Shown piece by piece: positions 1 through 11,474 of a DNA stretch of 64,000 nucleotides (its first letter is position 1; each line of letters opens with the position of its first letter). The stretch is taken from NCBI RefSeq assembly GCF_014633365.1, contig NC_068342.1:234622-298621 (forward strand), written 5' to 3'. The translations under genes and the position numbers were made by a program. Source of the DNA: Diospyros lotus. Lineage: Eukaryota > Streptophyta > Magnoliopsida > Ericales > Ebenaceae. The notes beneath the pieces are model-generated. The model saw only the letters and a program-made list of their open reading frames with translations. It was not told the DNA's origin and ran no database searches.

Positions 1-314
1 ATCAAATGCTGCTTTTCTAAAATTTTCGCTAAAAAATTGTTGTGCTTATGGAAGAAAAAGGAAAAAAAAAAACAGAGAGAAAAACAGAAACACACACACA
101 TGAAGAAAATAGGGAACAAAAGAAGAACTGACCAACAGGTTTCTTTCCTTATTATCTGAATAGATACTAACAAGTAACAAATAGTACTGAAGAACAAAAA
201 AAAATAAGCATGAACCAAAACTGGCAAGCTATTAATAGCAATCATGGATACTCCTCTGATCTTCAACTTAGCAAGGAAAAAGCAAATAAATAAAAAAATA
301 AGCATTGTAGTTAC

Positions 315-658
315 CTGCTTCGGTTGTCCATTTCGACCACCAATAGTTGTAACTATTATATGACCTGTTTCTGTTTCATTTCCATCTATAACTGTGGCCT
401 CCACTTCCTAGAAAATCAAAAGAACCAATCCTAAAGAATTCCAGATTATCAAAACTAATAAAAATAGGAGGGAGTTGGAGAGAGAGAGAGAGCGAGTGAG
501 AGAGTTGCAAATGCTAAAAGATTTCAAATCAGCGAAAGGCATACCTTATCATCACTAATTCTCATGTCATTCATCTCCTCAGACAACCTATCAACACCAA
601 TAGTATGACCACTGGATTCTCTCAAACCAGATGTAGGTGCTACACCCACTGAAGCCAT
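315..658 (-). CDS. SK: Shaggy-related (GSK3-type) protein kinase, N-terminal exons only
   Basis: Two coding exons are visible, 545-658 and 315-407, giving 69 residues; the rest lies beyond the left edge. The first exon starts [15 protein letters not shown] and ends in ISDDK; the second ends in [15 protein letters not shown]. This N-terminal leader is characteristic of the plant ASK-alpha/gamma/epsilon group, where the kinase domain follows immediately. The family are Ser/Thr kinases in brassinosteroid, stress and immune signalling in cytosol and nucleus. Splice sites are clean: donors at 544-543 and 314-313, acceptors at 662-661 and 409-408, all in phase 0. The acceptor lies 2 bases before the ATG, so nearly all the 5'UTR is in an upstream exon. 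No kinase residues are visible; the assignment rests on the leader. It lies head-to-tail with the RPAP2 gene. Confidence 0.88.
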
Positions 659-1769
659 ACCTAAAACAGACAGATGCTCCCAATATCTATCTCAATAAAC
701 AAGTCATCAACCTGCTGAGTTAAAACAATGCCAATAAACATAGGTCAGAAACTCAGCTCTGAAGAGACAATCTGTTATTTATTTAATCTCTAATAAGTAA
801 ACTGACTGACTGAAGAATTTTTTTCAGTTTAAATAAAGCTCACTTGAGGAGCATAAAAAAGAAACTTAAGCCTAAAATTCAATGATAAAAAAAAGAAGAA
901 AAAACCATGTCATTGGGATGTAAATGAACCACGAATAATAATGTAAAGTCCCTAGAGTACAAAGTCTAAACGAACTACAACCAACAAAATAAAAATTAAA
1001 AAAATTAATTATTGGTACCTCCTCATCCATGTTCTTGTGTCACTTGGTCCCTAAACTAAAAAATGTGCGTCTCGTAATAAAAGGGCCACATAGCTGATTA
1101 ACACTGTTAAATAAAAGAATAAGAATTCAAGATCACAACTCTACATTCAGCAGAAAAGATTAATTACAGAAACCCTTTCATTTATCTCTTTGTATCAACT
1201 TAACTCCCTGAACTAAAAAGCTGTACATTTATATTCCTATTTTTATTTGGAATGCCCATAACTAATCTCTTTTTTGTCCATCCATTCACCAAAGTGCATG
1301 GGTTTTAAACATGTGAGCTGGACACATTTAAATATTGCCAAAAATAAATTCACCAAATAAAAAAAAAGGTTTTGCAATGATTATATTACTACTAACATTC
1401 TTCATTTTAAATTTATATTGATCATTTAAGAAAAAATGATAATACCAGAAATTGTCTTCCTAAAAGGATTGATCATTTTGGAAATATATATATCACTTTT
1501 TTATTGAAGATAGTAATTTTACTTCTTCATTTAATGGTATTTTCCTAAAAAAACTCATTGAGAAAGCCATCTATGGAATTAAGAGATCAACAATTCTTGA
1601 CTCTCAAAAAGTTATTTATAATTCTCAAAATCAAAATTGGGGTGTAAATAAATGATTTTTAGTTAAGAGGTTAAGATGGAAAGGCATACAAGAAGGGTGA
1701 TAATTACTCATTTTGATGAAAAGACAAAATCCTAATTTCAACCTTTTCATTTAGCAGCAATATCCTTAA

Positions 1770-2412
1770 TAGGAGTGTCAACGGTTTGGATTGATCCGGT
1801 TCTATAAGAATCCAGTAACCGAACCATTTTTAACGGTTCCAAAAAAATAAGAACCGTAACCAAACCATTACATATATAAAACCAAACTATGACCAATCTG
1901 TCACACTAGATCGGTTTCAGTTCGGTTTCGGTTCTATCCAATTAACATTTAGCTTCTAAACATTTTCGCAAAATATGAAATTACAAATAAATTTATTAAT
2001 TAAAATAAACCCATAATTTCATTAATACTTCAAGTCTTGAAGTAAAAGTAGAACAAAAAAATTCATAAACTATCTCATCAAATGAGATTACATTGACCAT
2101 TTATTATAGTAATAACGCATAAAAGCCTAGAAATAAAAGAATTCATGAATCTTGCTAGTTTCCTAAGAAGTGATATTATTTATGCATATATATATACCAA
2201 AAAATTATAATATATATATGAGTGTAATTTCGGTTCCGATTCAGTTTGAACCACGGTTTGAAAAAAAAAAATCAGTAACCAAACCAAATATATCGATTCT
2301 TAATTTTTTAGAACCAAAACCTAACCATTGAACCATAAAACCAATCCAAAAGGCACGGTTCGGTCCAATTTGGTCCGGTTCACCGGTTTTCGGATATTTT
2401 TTGACACTCCTA
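1770..2412. mobile_element. Non-autonomous hAT-type element (643 bp) in the shaggy-kinase 5'UTR intron
   Basis: The ends are perfect 12 bp inverted repeats, TAGGAGTGTCAA at the left and its complement at the right. Flanks are ATCCTTAA (1762-1769) and ATCCTCAG (2413-2420), an 8 bp target duplication with two mismatches, as hAT transposases produce. The subterminal regions are packed with CGGTT/AACCG motifs in both orientations around an AT-rich centre; no transposase ORF is present. It has the same terminal signature as the element at 31627-32434, so both were probably moved by related transposases. Confidence 0.8.
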
Positions 2413-2689
2413 ATCCTCAGCTACCCAATTTTGATACTACAGTGTGTAAATATATGCCATGTTCTTAGTTTATGGGTTTTGTTTAAGAGATAAAAATCAT
2501 ATATGAGAGGATTCAATGTAATTAACCCAATGAAAGGTCTCTGGCGAGGGGTTGATTGGAACAGTGTGCTCATGAGGCATTTAAACTTAATGATAGTAAC
2601 AAATTAACATAGCGGAAGTCAACAGATGAAATCCATTTACCACACCAGAGCCCACCAAAATCATGCAATAAGCCATGTAATATTTCCCC

Positions 2690-3759
2690 CCAAGGTAGTC
2701 ATAAGTCATAGGAAGAATGTGCCTTTAAGGCGCTTTGATATTATATTGCCTAAGGCCTTAGGTCCCAAAAAGCACTTGCTTGAGGCGAAGCAAAGCACTA
2801 GTAAAATATTATATTTAACATAAAAAGATAATCAAAATAATGTGTACAAGACTTCTAAAATACTCTCAAATCCATATTCTTCTAATAGTGTTCACAGAAA
2901 CATATTTGGGATCTTGTAAAATATTATATTTCCAGGACAGATATTTTTTCTATCTACTTGATAAAACAGATTCAGAAGCCATTTGTAGCAATAGTAACAA
3001 AACTTTTCAAAAAAATAAAGAAAAGGTAATAAATTGTGACAAAAATAAAAAAAGAACAAAGACTAAACTAATTACGCACTATAATAACCATCAATAGCCC
3101 AATTATAAGCACAACGAAATCAGCATGCAAGAATTCCAGAGAGAAGAAACAGAGAGGTTGGATGTCAGTAGTGTCACTAAGCCACAAGTTCCAGACCAGC
3201 GGGAGAATGAGAGAGAGGGACGGTCAGTTGCCTACCACCGGTAAGCCTACCAGAAAAGAGCTGCAACCTGAAAGGTTAACCACATGCCATCACAAGCTAT
3301 GGGTTTCATAAGTAAGTGACTTCACTTGCTAGAACCCCTCAGCTTGTGAGAGATCTAGCCAACCTCTGGCGAGTGCCGACTCTCCTCTGACACACCTCCT
3401 AGTGATCTATGTGAAGGTGATCTTTCCAGCTACAAAGAAGAGCAAAGAGTAAATAAATTGAGAAGGCGGATTATGGTCATCGAGCGAACAGTAGTAACGA
3501 TTCGACAGTATCTCCTTTCCCATTTATTTTCCTCTCTGTTTGTGCCTTGTAAGTTCCTCTTCCCATGCCTCTTCTGATTTTTAGGGCAGGGCAAATTCTT
3601 CTTTACCTTGTTTTCTGAAGCCTATTGCCTTATCTATGGCGCTCTCACCTGATTGAAGCACCTCACCCAGAGGTAGACAAGGCGTTTCCATGAAGCCTTA
3701 AGGTGCCCATCTATCCCAAGTGCCTTGGCAAGCAAAGCGGTCAGCTTTGACTACAATGG
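2690..3759. mobile_element. Decayed DNA-transposon-like repeat with GGCGC/GCCTTA-rich ends (about 1.07 kb)
   Basis: The left end reads CAAGGTAGTCATAAGTCA and the complement of the right end reads CATTGTAGTCAAAGCTGA, an imperfect terminal inverted repeat. Just inside both ends lie GCCTTA, GGCGC and AGCAAAGC motifs in opposite orientations. The flanks TTTCCCCC and TTTCCCAA could be a worn 8 bp duplication but are offset by one base, so borders are uncertain to a few bases. No coding capacity is seen. Confidence 0.45.
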
Positions 3760-4752
3760 TTTCCCAACAATTCCATCTGTTATTGAGCCTATCATGCCAA
3801 ACAATAGAATTTCTCATATATTGCTTTTGCCAGTAAAAAAGGTGGCAAGGTGTCAGCAGGTGGCCCTACCAGACCATAGCAGTCTGAGACTCTGAGTGGA
3901 ACTGAAAACAATATAGGAATACACGTTACAGTCACAACGCAATCCTAACTCCACCACAAGTCAAGTTAATTCGAAGTTCCTAAATTGCAACAGATGCATG
4001 GTACAAAAATTGAAGCCATAGCTGAAAAACGTTCGGGGGTATGTCTTCGAGCACTTTCAATACATTAATATATAATCAAGCATAACCATCTTACAATAAA
4101 ACCATTATCAGTCCTATACTCCCGAGGCATTCAAGTTTAGCAAACAGACAACAGAGAGCAAATGAGTAAATGAAAGTCCAATTTAGATCAAAACCAAAAT
4201 CCAATCTCTGATCAAATTTGCTAAACCTTATCAAAGCTTAACAAGTATATATAATGAGACTTCAGATATAACCAAAAACTCAATACCCACTATTTGACTC
4301 ATCAGTCATTTCTTATCCAAAAGACCCGTCAAAGATCTACCTTCTATTACAACTGCAATGAATCCTTAATTAAAAAAGCTACTCTCAACAAGCAAATATT
4401 GAAACAGCAGAAAGTGAGAAAAAATTAATGTTTGTAACATACAAAAAGAAAGGAAAAACAAACTCAAAACAGAAAATGGATTATATAGAAATATGCTAAG
4501 ACCAATAAAGAATAGAGAAACAAAAACAAGAAGAACCTAAGGACAACATAAGAAGATCTTGAATCTCAACAGACTGAAAAGGAGAAAACGAAATCAATAT
4601 ACCAAAAGAGCACCAGGAGTCAGCCCAAACACCGATCCGCAGGGGCCCATATCAGCAAACCCCGTCCAACACCAGAAAAGCGAAAAGAGACGATCCCGAA
4701 GCAGAATCCAACAAAAGAAACTGAATAAGAGAACCGAGAAAGGGAAACGTAC

Positions 4753-4845
4753 CGGTTGGAAGATCAAAACCCAGCAAGAGATTGGGAAGAAGTTGGCCAC
4801 CGATCTGTCGCCCAGAAAATCAGTGGCGTAGAAGAGAGCATGCCC

Positions 4846-4876
<31 letters not shown>

Positions 4877-4885
4877 CTATGGCTA
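4753..4885 (-). other. SK: Probable first non-coding exon of the shaggy-kinase gene, with (GA)n/(CT)n tract
   Basis: On the minus strand a CT microsatellite (about 4853-4876) is followed by non-repetitive sequence and a strong donor (CCG|GTACGT, exon end 4753). The next usable acceptor in phase with the coding exon is at 662-661, which predicts a 5'UTR intron of about 4.1 kb. CT-rich leaders with a long leader intron are common in plant kinases. The transcription start is not determined, and an extra small UTR exon inside the intron is possible. Confidence 0.5.
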
Positions 4886-6180
4886 CAGAGGGAGAAATAT
4901 GTAATTAAAGAATATTAGTCTTAAGTAATGAGTAATTAATATTCAAATTTTTATAATACAAATTTATTTTTAGAAAATAAGTCTCGTAAACCGTAAGTGG
5001 TTCAGGTTCTGATCTGTTTTGACCGTCAAACACAGTTCCCCACTTCTAATAATAATCAGATGAAAAGCTCAGGGAGGTCGGTGCAATTTTATTTTTTTTT
5101 AATTTATTTTAGGCATAATTGAATTTGAAACCATACCATAGAATATTACCAAAATAATAAGAAATTTTTTACTTATTGAAAATCAGCTGCTTTTTTACGT
5201 TTACAATTTAGTTATTTAACATAATTTCTTCTCCTTCTCCTTCTTCTTCACTTGAAACTTAAAAAAAGAACTAAAGATTATTATTATTGTTAAGCAAGCA
5301 TGAATATAGCATATTCCCAGGAGGGGGAGAGAGAGAGAGAGACCCACTTGGGAACCAACCGGGATTGGGTTAACGAGAATGGCTAGGGCAATAGAACAAT
5401 TCATCCATCCATTCTCTTAATATAACTGGAACCGGTGTGTATCATCAAAGAATGAAGTGAGACCCCGGGCCGGCACCCCCCCCCCCCGGGGATCGACTAC
5501 AAAATTGATTTACCAAATTGGGTGGGGGGATGTGCAGTGCACGGGAGGTGGAGGAAGCTTTTCATTTACGTCGAGTCAGCAGTTCATTTGTCGCCGCCAA
5601 CACCAGAATTTTTTATTGCAAATTAACAGCGATGGCTGGAGGCCATGCACAGAAAAGAGAAGCCAGCCAGCCGCCAACGATTGAATTGAAACCATTATTT
5701 AAAACAAACAAACAAACAAACATTGTATCTTCAAGTCAACTCCATTGCAATACCGGCATAAGTTTATTTATTATTGTCTTCGGCCAAGTTTCGCTCAACC
5801 TTCTACTTTTTTCTCGCAAACCTCCAAATCTATCAATTTTTTTTCTCTTTTTTATTTGGGAAGAAGAAGAAGAAGAAGAAGAAGAAGAGGAAGGAAATCC
5901 ATTCCATCAACCTTCTTTCCTAACATGTCTACTGCACTCTTTGTCTTTTCAGATACGGGCACTAAAAAACAGAATATATATATTCATTCAGTCAGCTATT
6001 TGACAAAGCTGAGCAAGATGGAATTCTAATCACAGCTTAGTTGATGATCAGGCTTGGTTTTCAACTAGTACCCCAAGTTTTAAGCAACCCACATTCATTC
6101 GCTCCAAAACATGTGCAGTTAGTTTAGCTGGTTAATGCTTGCCAGTGCTGGCTACCGGATAATTATGATATTGCGTTCCA
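4886..6180. other. Intergenic region between shaggy-kinase promoter and RPAP2 3' end
   Basis: This stretch holds the upstream region of the shaggy-kinase gene and the 3' flank of RPAP2. It contains a GA tract near 5327-5341, a short C run near 5477-5487 and a (GAA)n microsatellite at about 5859-5888. The open frames here run through these simple repeats and have no recognisable domain. I see no further gene. Confidence 0.6.
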
Positions 6181-9100
6181 TCAACCCCCACTCTGTGTTG
6201 AAAATTCCGGAACCCGACCAAGTGGTATTATCAGATCCTTCATTATCTCGTACTCTTCTGCGCTTATCTTAGCACCGTCCAGTACCTATGCATCCATAAC
6301 CAAATCCAAATATAAAAACTCATTAAATTGTACCATAACAGGAAAACCAGACATATAAAAAATAAAAATAAAACGATAAAAACCCATGGGAGCCAAGCCA
6401 TATATTGTTGGACGACTGCCGACCAAGATCACGAAATACGATCAAAGTAATAATCACAGGATCCTAATAAATATAATCCCACCTAATTAGGATCACAACG
6501 AACCCTAACAACTAAAGGATTATTTAAAAGATAAACAACGGAAATTAAGAAACCAACTAAAATCAGAAATAAATAAATACTAATTCCTAATATCTATTTT
6601 TTTTTTTCTCACCTACATCAGTTTTACTTGCACGACAGGAGGTGCCAGAGCAAAATAGAAATTCCTTCAGGCTATCATAATTTCATGAATGCTAACCTAG
6701 TGGTGGATGCATAGATTTCCCTTAAAAAACGCATGCAAGCACACCGGAAACATAATGCAAAAATGTATCTCCAATAGCATACTTGGACATACACTAAATG
6801 CCAAGTAAATATGCCTGCTGATTGAACTCTACAATAGAATTATAACTAAAACTTCATTGAAACATTACCTTCTCAATTTTCAAATAAATAAAGTGCCACT
6901 TCACATGTTACACAAAAGGGTAAAAAGAAATATGATATGACCTTGGAATGGTATTAGATGAATTCAATGTTTTTGACACGTGCAAATTGGCCAAGTGGGC
7001 TCACCGCCATGCAGGGTATTGTCCCAAGTACTTGGGGCAAATGCTTATTGAGGTTGAGTTGGGTTATGCAGAGTACGGAACTAAGTATATAATCATCTAA
7101 AGATGGGGGCAATGCCTAAGAACTGAACTTACATCTTCAGATTAATCAACTCAATTTCATGACATTGTACCAAACAACACCTTCTGGCCAACATTGTTTA
7201 CAATATTGCCTAAATTTGTTGATAATTCCCAACATCCAAAATCAGAGCTGTCCTCAAGGGCAACACTTTCAAGGATTTTAGAGAATCTAGGCATAAGGGT
7301 AACCTAGTACAGAAGGCCCCTGCCATCATGAGACCTGCAAGGGTCTATAGTATAAGCAGAATCCTAGAACTGTAAGATCAAGACAAAGACAATTAGAGAT
7401 TTACTACCTTTCTGGACATTAGATTAATGGATGAGAAGTTGAAGTTTCATCAAGACAAAAACACAAAAAAAGTAACTGAAACAAATCTAATAATTAATTT
7501 ACATCTATAACTTGTGGTATTTCTTATTCTTCTATGCTAATGGGACTCAACTTCAGTCCTAGTAACCTACAATTTGTAGTTACAAGCACAAAGCATCAAC
7601 CTAAAGAGGATATGGCCATGGATAGAGCTGATAGGACATCTAGAATTTATATAGCCAACCCCACCTAGTGGGATTAAGGCTTGTGATTGCTGTTGTTGAA
7701 GAACAAAGCCTTGAGCTATGCCGATATGGAGGAACACAATCAGAGAAATGGTTATGCCTCTATATCTAATATCTTTTTAGCTACTAAAATAATAAAATTG
7801 AATGAGGTATAACTCACCTGGCGAAGCAATGTCCTGCGACTTGTCATGTGTGGAGTAAGTGCTGGAATTCTTGAAACTGAGAGAGCATCAATAAACAAAA
7901 GTACAATCACTTGCCACTGCTTCATTCTGAATGGAGGAAGTGGATCAACGAAAGACATAGTCTCCATTAAGTGCCCCTGTCACTGGATTTCCTTAGTGAA
8001 GCCCCACTAATGATAGCAAAAGCTTTCCTCCAAAACATACAACATTATACCAAGCCTTTAACCCAATATATGGGGTCAATTACATGAATTCTAGCTCTCT
8101 TTCCTCCAAAATATGTGGGTGCATAATTCATGTCACATAGTTAATAACAGATGTCATTCTCCTTGCTGAAATAGAGTTAGAAAATGGCAAAACAACCACC
8201 ACTACAAGCCTTAATCCACCATTGCTTATATGAATAAAAATATATGTGGAATTAGCATCGCAATTTGCTTGTCACAGATACATTTATGTAATGCTGCTAA
8301 TATGAATAAAAACATATCGTTTTTAAAAGATAGATAGCCTATTCTGGCAGACAAGTTTCTTATACTAAATTTCTGAAATTTAAACTACCAAAGGTCAAAG
8401 ACAGAATGCATGTTAAGTGACAAAAGGAATATGGTTCTTAGATTTAACATCATTCAAAGAAAGTGTCAAAACAAATATGCTATTAACTCGGGTCAAAGAA
8501 GAGGAAGAAGAAGGAAGGACAAAAAGGCTTTGAAATCTTTTTAAATAAAAAAAATAGAAAGAATGAGAGAGAGAAAAAATATCTTCTGTTATGTAGGCAA
8601 TGAAAGACATTTTGGGTAAGGGGTACAAAGCATAAAAAAATCCAACCTTGAACCAAGGGAAAAATGCCTAAGGCAGCAGCACCTTAAGGAAAGCTATTAC
8701 ACCCTTGAAAAAAAGAAGAAGCATTTCAATGTTGTCTGATATCATAAACAAATCATTACACCGTGCACTCAATAATGGATCTATAAGTAATACAGTAAAG
8801 CTTCAGAAGAGTGAGAAGCAAAATTTATGAAGGCTCAAGGCCAAAAGAGATCACGATGCAGAACAATTAAAACAATGCTCTGTGTTGAGTATTCAAAATA
8901 ATCAAAAACTGAATTTCAGACCACACCATGTGCCTTATTTATAGGCATAACAAGATAAATTCCTATCAACTATAAACATCTCAATAAAAAGATGAAACTT
9001 AAGAGATAACAAGATAATAAGATAAAACCGAAGCCAGCTATAACTCTTTAACATCTAAAAGATAAACTAAAACAAGATAAATAAGATAAATCATCTAATA

Positions 9101-11474
9101 TCCCTATCAGATCAGAATCAGGAACCAACTGCTGTCCCTACATGTTAGACAAAACACAAAAGTGTCCCCTAGAATCTCAAGTCTCAGGACTCTAGGAGGC
9201 ATGCATGCCTCCAAGAATCAGCAATGAGGGTAGTAAGCAAATATCCTTTTATTTTGAACACCAGTACTTAAAACAAGTTAACAAGGTATGAATTAGTACC
9301 AATTCATGCTCCAGAGTAGATAATAGAACTGGTAGTCTGAGATCTTCAACAAGTCCTGGCAAAGCACGAGCAAGACAGCCAGCAAGAGTTTGTTTTATTT
9401 CAGAAGAACGGCCATCAGTTGATGCAATTTTGTGGGGGTACTCTCTTCCATTAACAGAAAAATATTCTTCACGGAAACTATCATCCCGTCCATATATATA
9501 AGCCACAGAAGATGATGATATCCACTCAAACAGTGCACTCCATATTGTTGCAAATGGTGATAGCTAGGGAACATCAATCAAATAAAACATGCACTCAAGT
9601 ATGCATCTTTGTTTATTCATTTGATAAGTGTACTCAAGAACATCTAGAATGAAAAAAGGAGAAAATATAAAGCAGAAAAACGGAGAAAATAACTGGAAGA
9701 TAAAATGAAATTTTCATTCTTATTTTCTTCAGATAGGTAAAAGAACTTACACTAAGGCTAAAGCCCTCTGGTGGACTATCATACCAAGAATCCTCAGAAT
9801 CAAACAAATTATAATTTGGAACCCCTGGTTTTTTTGGCCACTTAGAAGTAGTTGGCTCTGGTTCAACCATATTGACCTGCTCTTGGGATTTTCCTTCATC
9901 CACATCTTGGGGAGGGGGTAGTATAATAATTCCAGCTTCTGATACTGTACGAAATGCAGTGACAAAGAATACTTTAAAGGAGTGACCAAAGTTGCGGGCT
10001 TAAAATCTTATAGATTTTGATATTCAAATTGACCACAAAACGCAAAGCATGTAACTGCATACCCGCATCAGTTATATCATAATCTCCAGATGCAACAGCT
10101 TCTGCTGCCTGGCCCAGTGCAATGGCACATGCTTCCGCTGAAAGAAATCGAACTGAACTATCATTATCCCCCTGGTCTGGAAATCTGACCTTGTCAGCAT
10201 GATCTTTTGTATTTTCCAAGTCTCTAACCTCACAGAGATTTCTATTTTCTGCACCATCACTTTTCTCATCAGCCCATGTCACAGACCTTGACTGTTTCTT
10301 TGCACCTGTAGATTTAAGAGCAGATTTTGGTACAGTTGCACTAAACTGAGCTGCTTTTACAGCAGAAGTTCCCTCTCTTGCTCCAGCAACATTTATATCA
10401 GGACTATTCTGACAAAGTTGTGATAAACCTTCTGAAATTCCAAGTTTATCACTTGTCCGGATGCTACCCTTCTCTCCTTCGGGTTCTTTTACAATTGCAG
10501 AATCAGTATGCACTGAAGCAAGTGGCATTTCCATTATGGTAAACTGATGTTCCACTTGTTTACTACTATGCTTTTCTTTTGATTGTTTAGATTTTGCATT
10601 CTTAACAGCTGTGACTGAACCTGGAAGTGTTTTCGAAATGTTATACTCGTCTTGACAGATTATAGTACTCCTGAAATCCATCTCGTCAAACATCACGTTT
10701 TTTCCCTTAATTGGCTTGGCGTGATTAAGTTGAGATCCTGCAATATACATTTTTGAGACCACATCAGTAGATAAAAATATAAATTTGGATTATCTGAACC
10801 GAGGACATATACGTGTATGCAGAGGAACGAAAACCACTATAAATAATAGCAATTAGAAAATGCAGTTAAAGATTCGCAATTGTACCTTCTTCTCGAGTCT
10901 TGGTACGCAAAGGCTGGGAATTTCGATCCCTCTGAGGAACATAGCCTTCAACGGCGTTTGAAGGGCCAATCCACTCTTCCAGAGACACTTGCCCAGCCTT
11001 CACATCCGTCTTCTCCTGAATCCTCAACTCAGATAACCCCAGATCCTCATTCTTCCCCAAACCCGCTTCCCTATCCAAACCCAAACTCTCGAACAATCTC
11101 AGAATCTCATTCAGTTTCGCTGAACTCAGCACCGAACACCTCTCCTCCTGCAAACTCCCAGCAAATGCTCGGCTATTAACGACGCAACCCGTCGAGCAGT
11201 ACATGTAGGTTTCGTTAAGATCATAAACCCTATGCTCTTTCAATGAAATTCGATAGCGCCCCTTCCGAGGCCGCTCGGGGGGCAAAGCGTTGCGGCAGAG
11301 AGGGTAACCGCACGTGTTGGCTATGGATCGCTCGGTGACAACGTCTTGGTAGTCACTGCGAGATATGAGTGAGCCAGCAGCAAAGAGTTGGTCCTCGTTT
11401 TGTATGCCCTCTAGAAGAGAAAGCTGAAGTTTGTGAACTGCTTCCTTCACAGAAATTTCTTCTGCCCTTCCCAT
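6181..11474 (-). CDS. RPAP2: RPAP2 homologue (RNA polymerase II CTD phosphatase / polymerase import factor), complete
   Basis: Six coding exons: 10886-11474, 10063-10737, 9751-9944, 9300-9563, 7818-7976, 6181-6285, summing to 1,986 nt (661 aa plus stop). The N-terminus carries the RTR1/RPAP2 zinc-binding domain: Cys55 and Cys60 (CGYPLC), then Cys93 and Cys97 (YCSTGC), preceded by SRSDYQDVVTERSIA. The C-terminal exons are strongly conserved in plant RPAP2, with GHLMETMSFVDPLPPF, LTPHMTSRRTLLRQ and the end IMKDLIIPLGRVPEFS. Rtr1/RPAP2 proteins dephosphorylate the polymerase II CTD and help bring assembled polymerase into the nucleus; the Arabidopsis homologue RIMA works with IYO/MINIYO. The ATG at 11472-11474 was chosen because MGRAEEISVKEAVHKL matches the family start; the open frame extends to 11660 but looks like leader. 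Exon 2 (10063-10737) is Ser/Thr-rich and probably disordered. Confidence 0.93.
8860..9190 (-). repeat. Possible LTR-like relic in RPAP2 intron 4
   Basis: On the minus strand the segment has a TATA-like GCCTATAAATAAGGC (about 8936-8950), AT-rich flanks and a compact promoter-like layout resembling small plant LTRs. No partner LTR, primer-binding site or target duplication could be found by eye, so this is only a suspicion. Confidence 0.25.

Noticed and set aside
4559..4831. Overlapping frames on both strands near the shaggy-kinase leader
   Set aside because: They lie across the probable 5'UTR exon and intron start of the kinase gene and have biased, non-domain composition.
5518..6003. 161-residue frame in the intergenic region
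   Set aside because: It is open mainly because it crosses a GAA microsatellite (a run of Glu); no domain, no conserved context.
10880..11179. Plus-strand frame over RPAP2 exon 1
   Set aside because: It is antisense to a well-supported coding exon; its Pro/Ser-rich content is the complement of the real protein.
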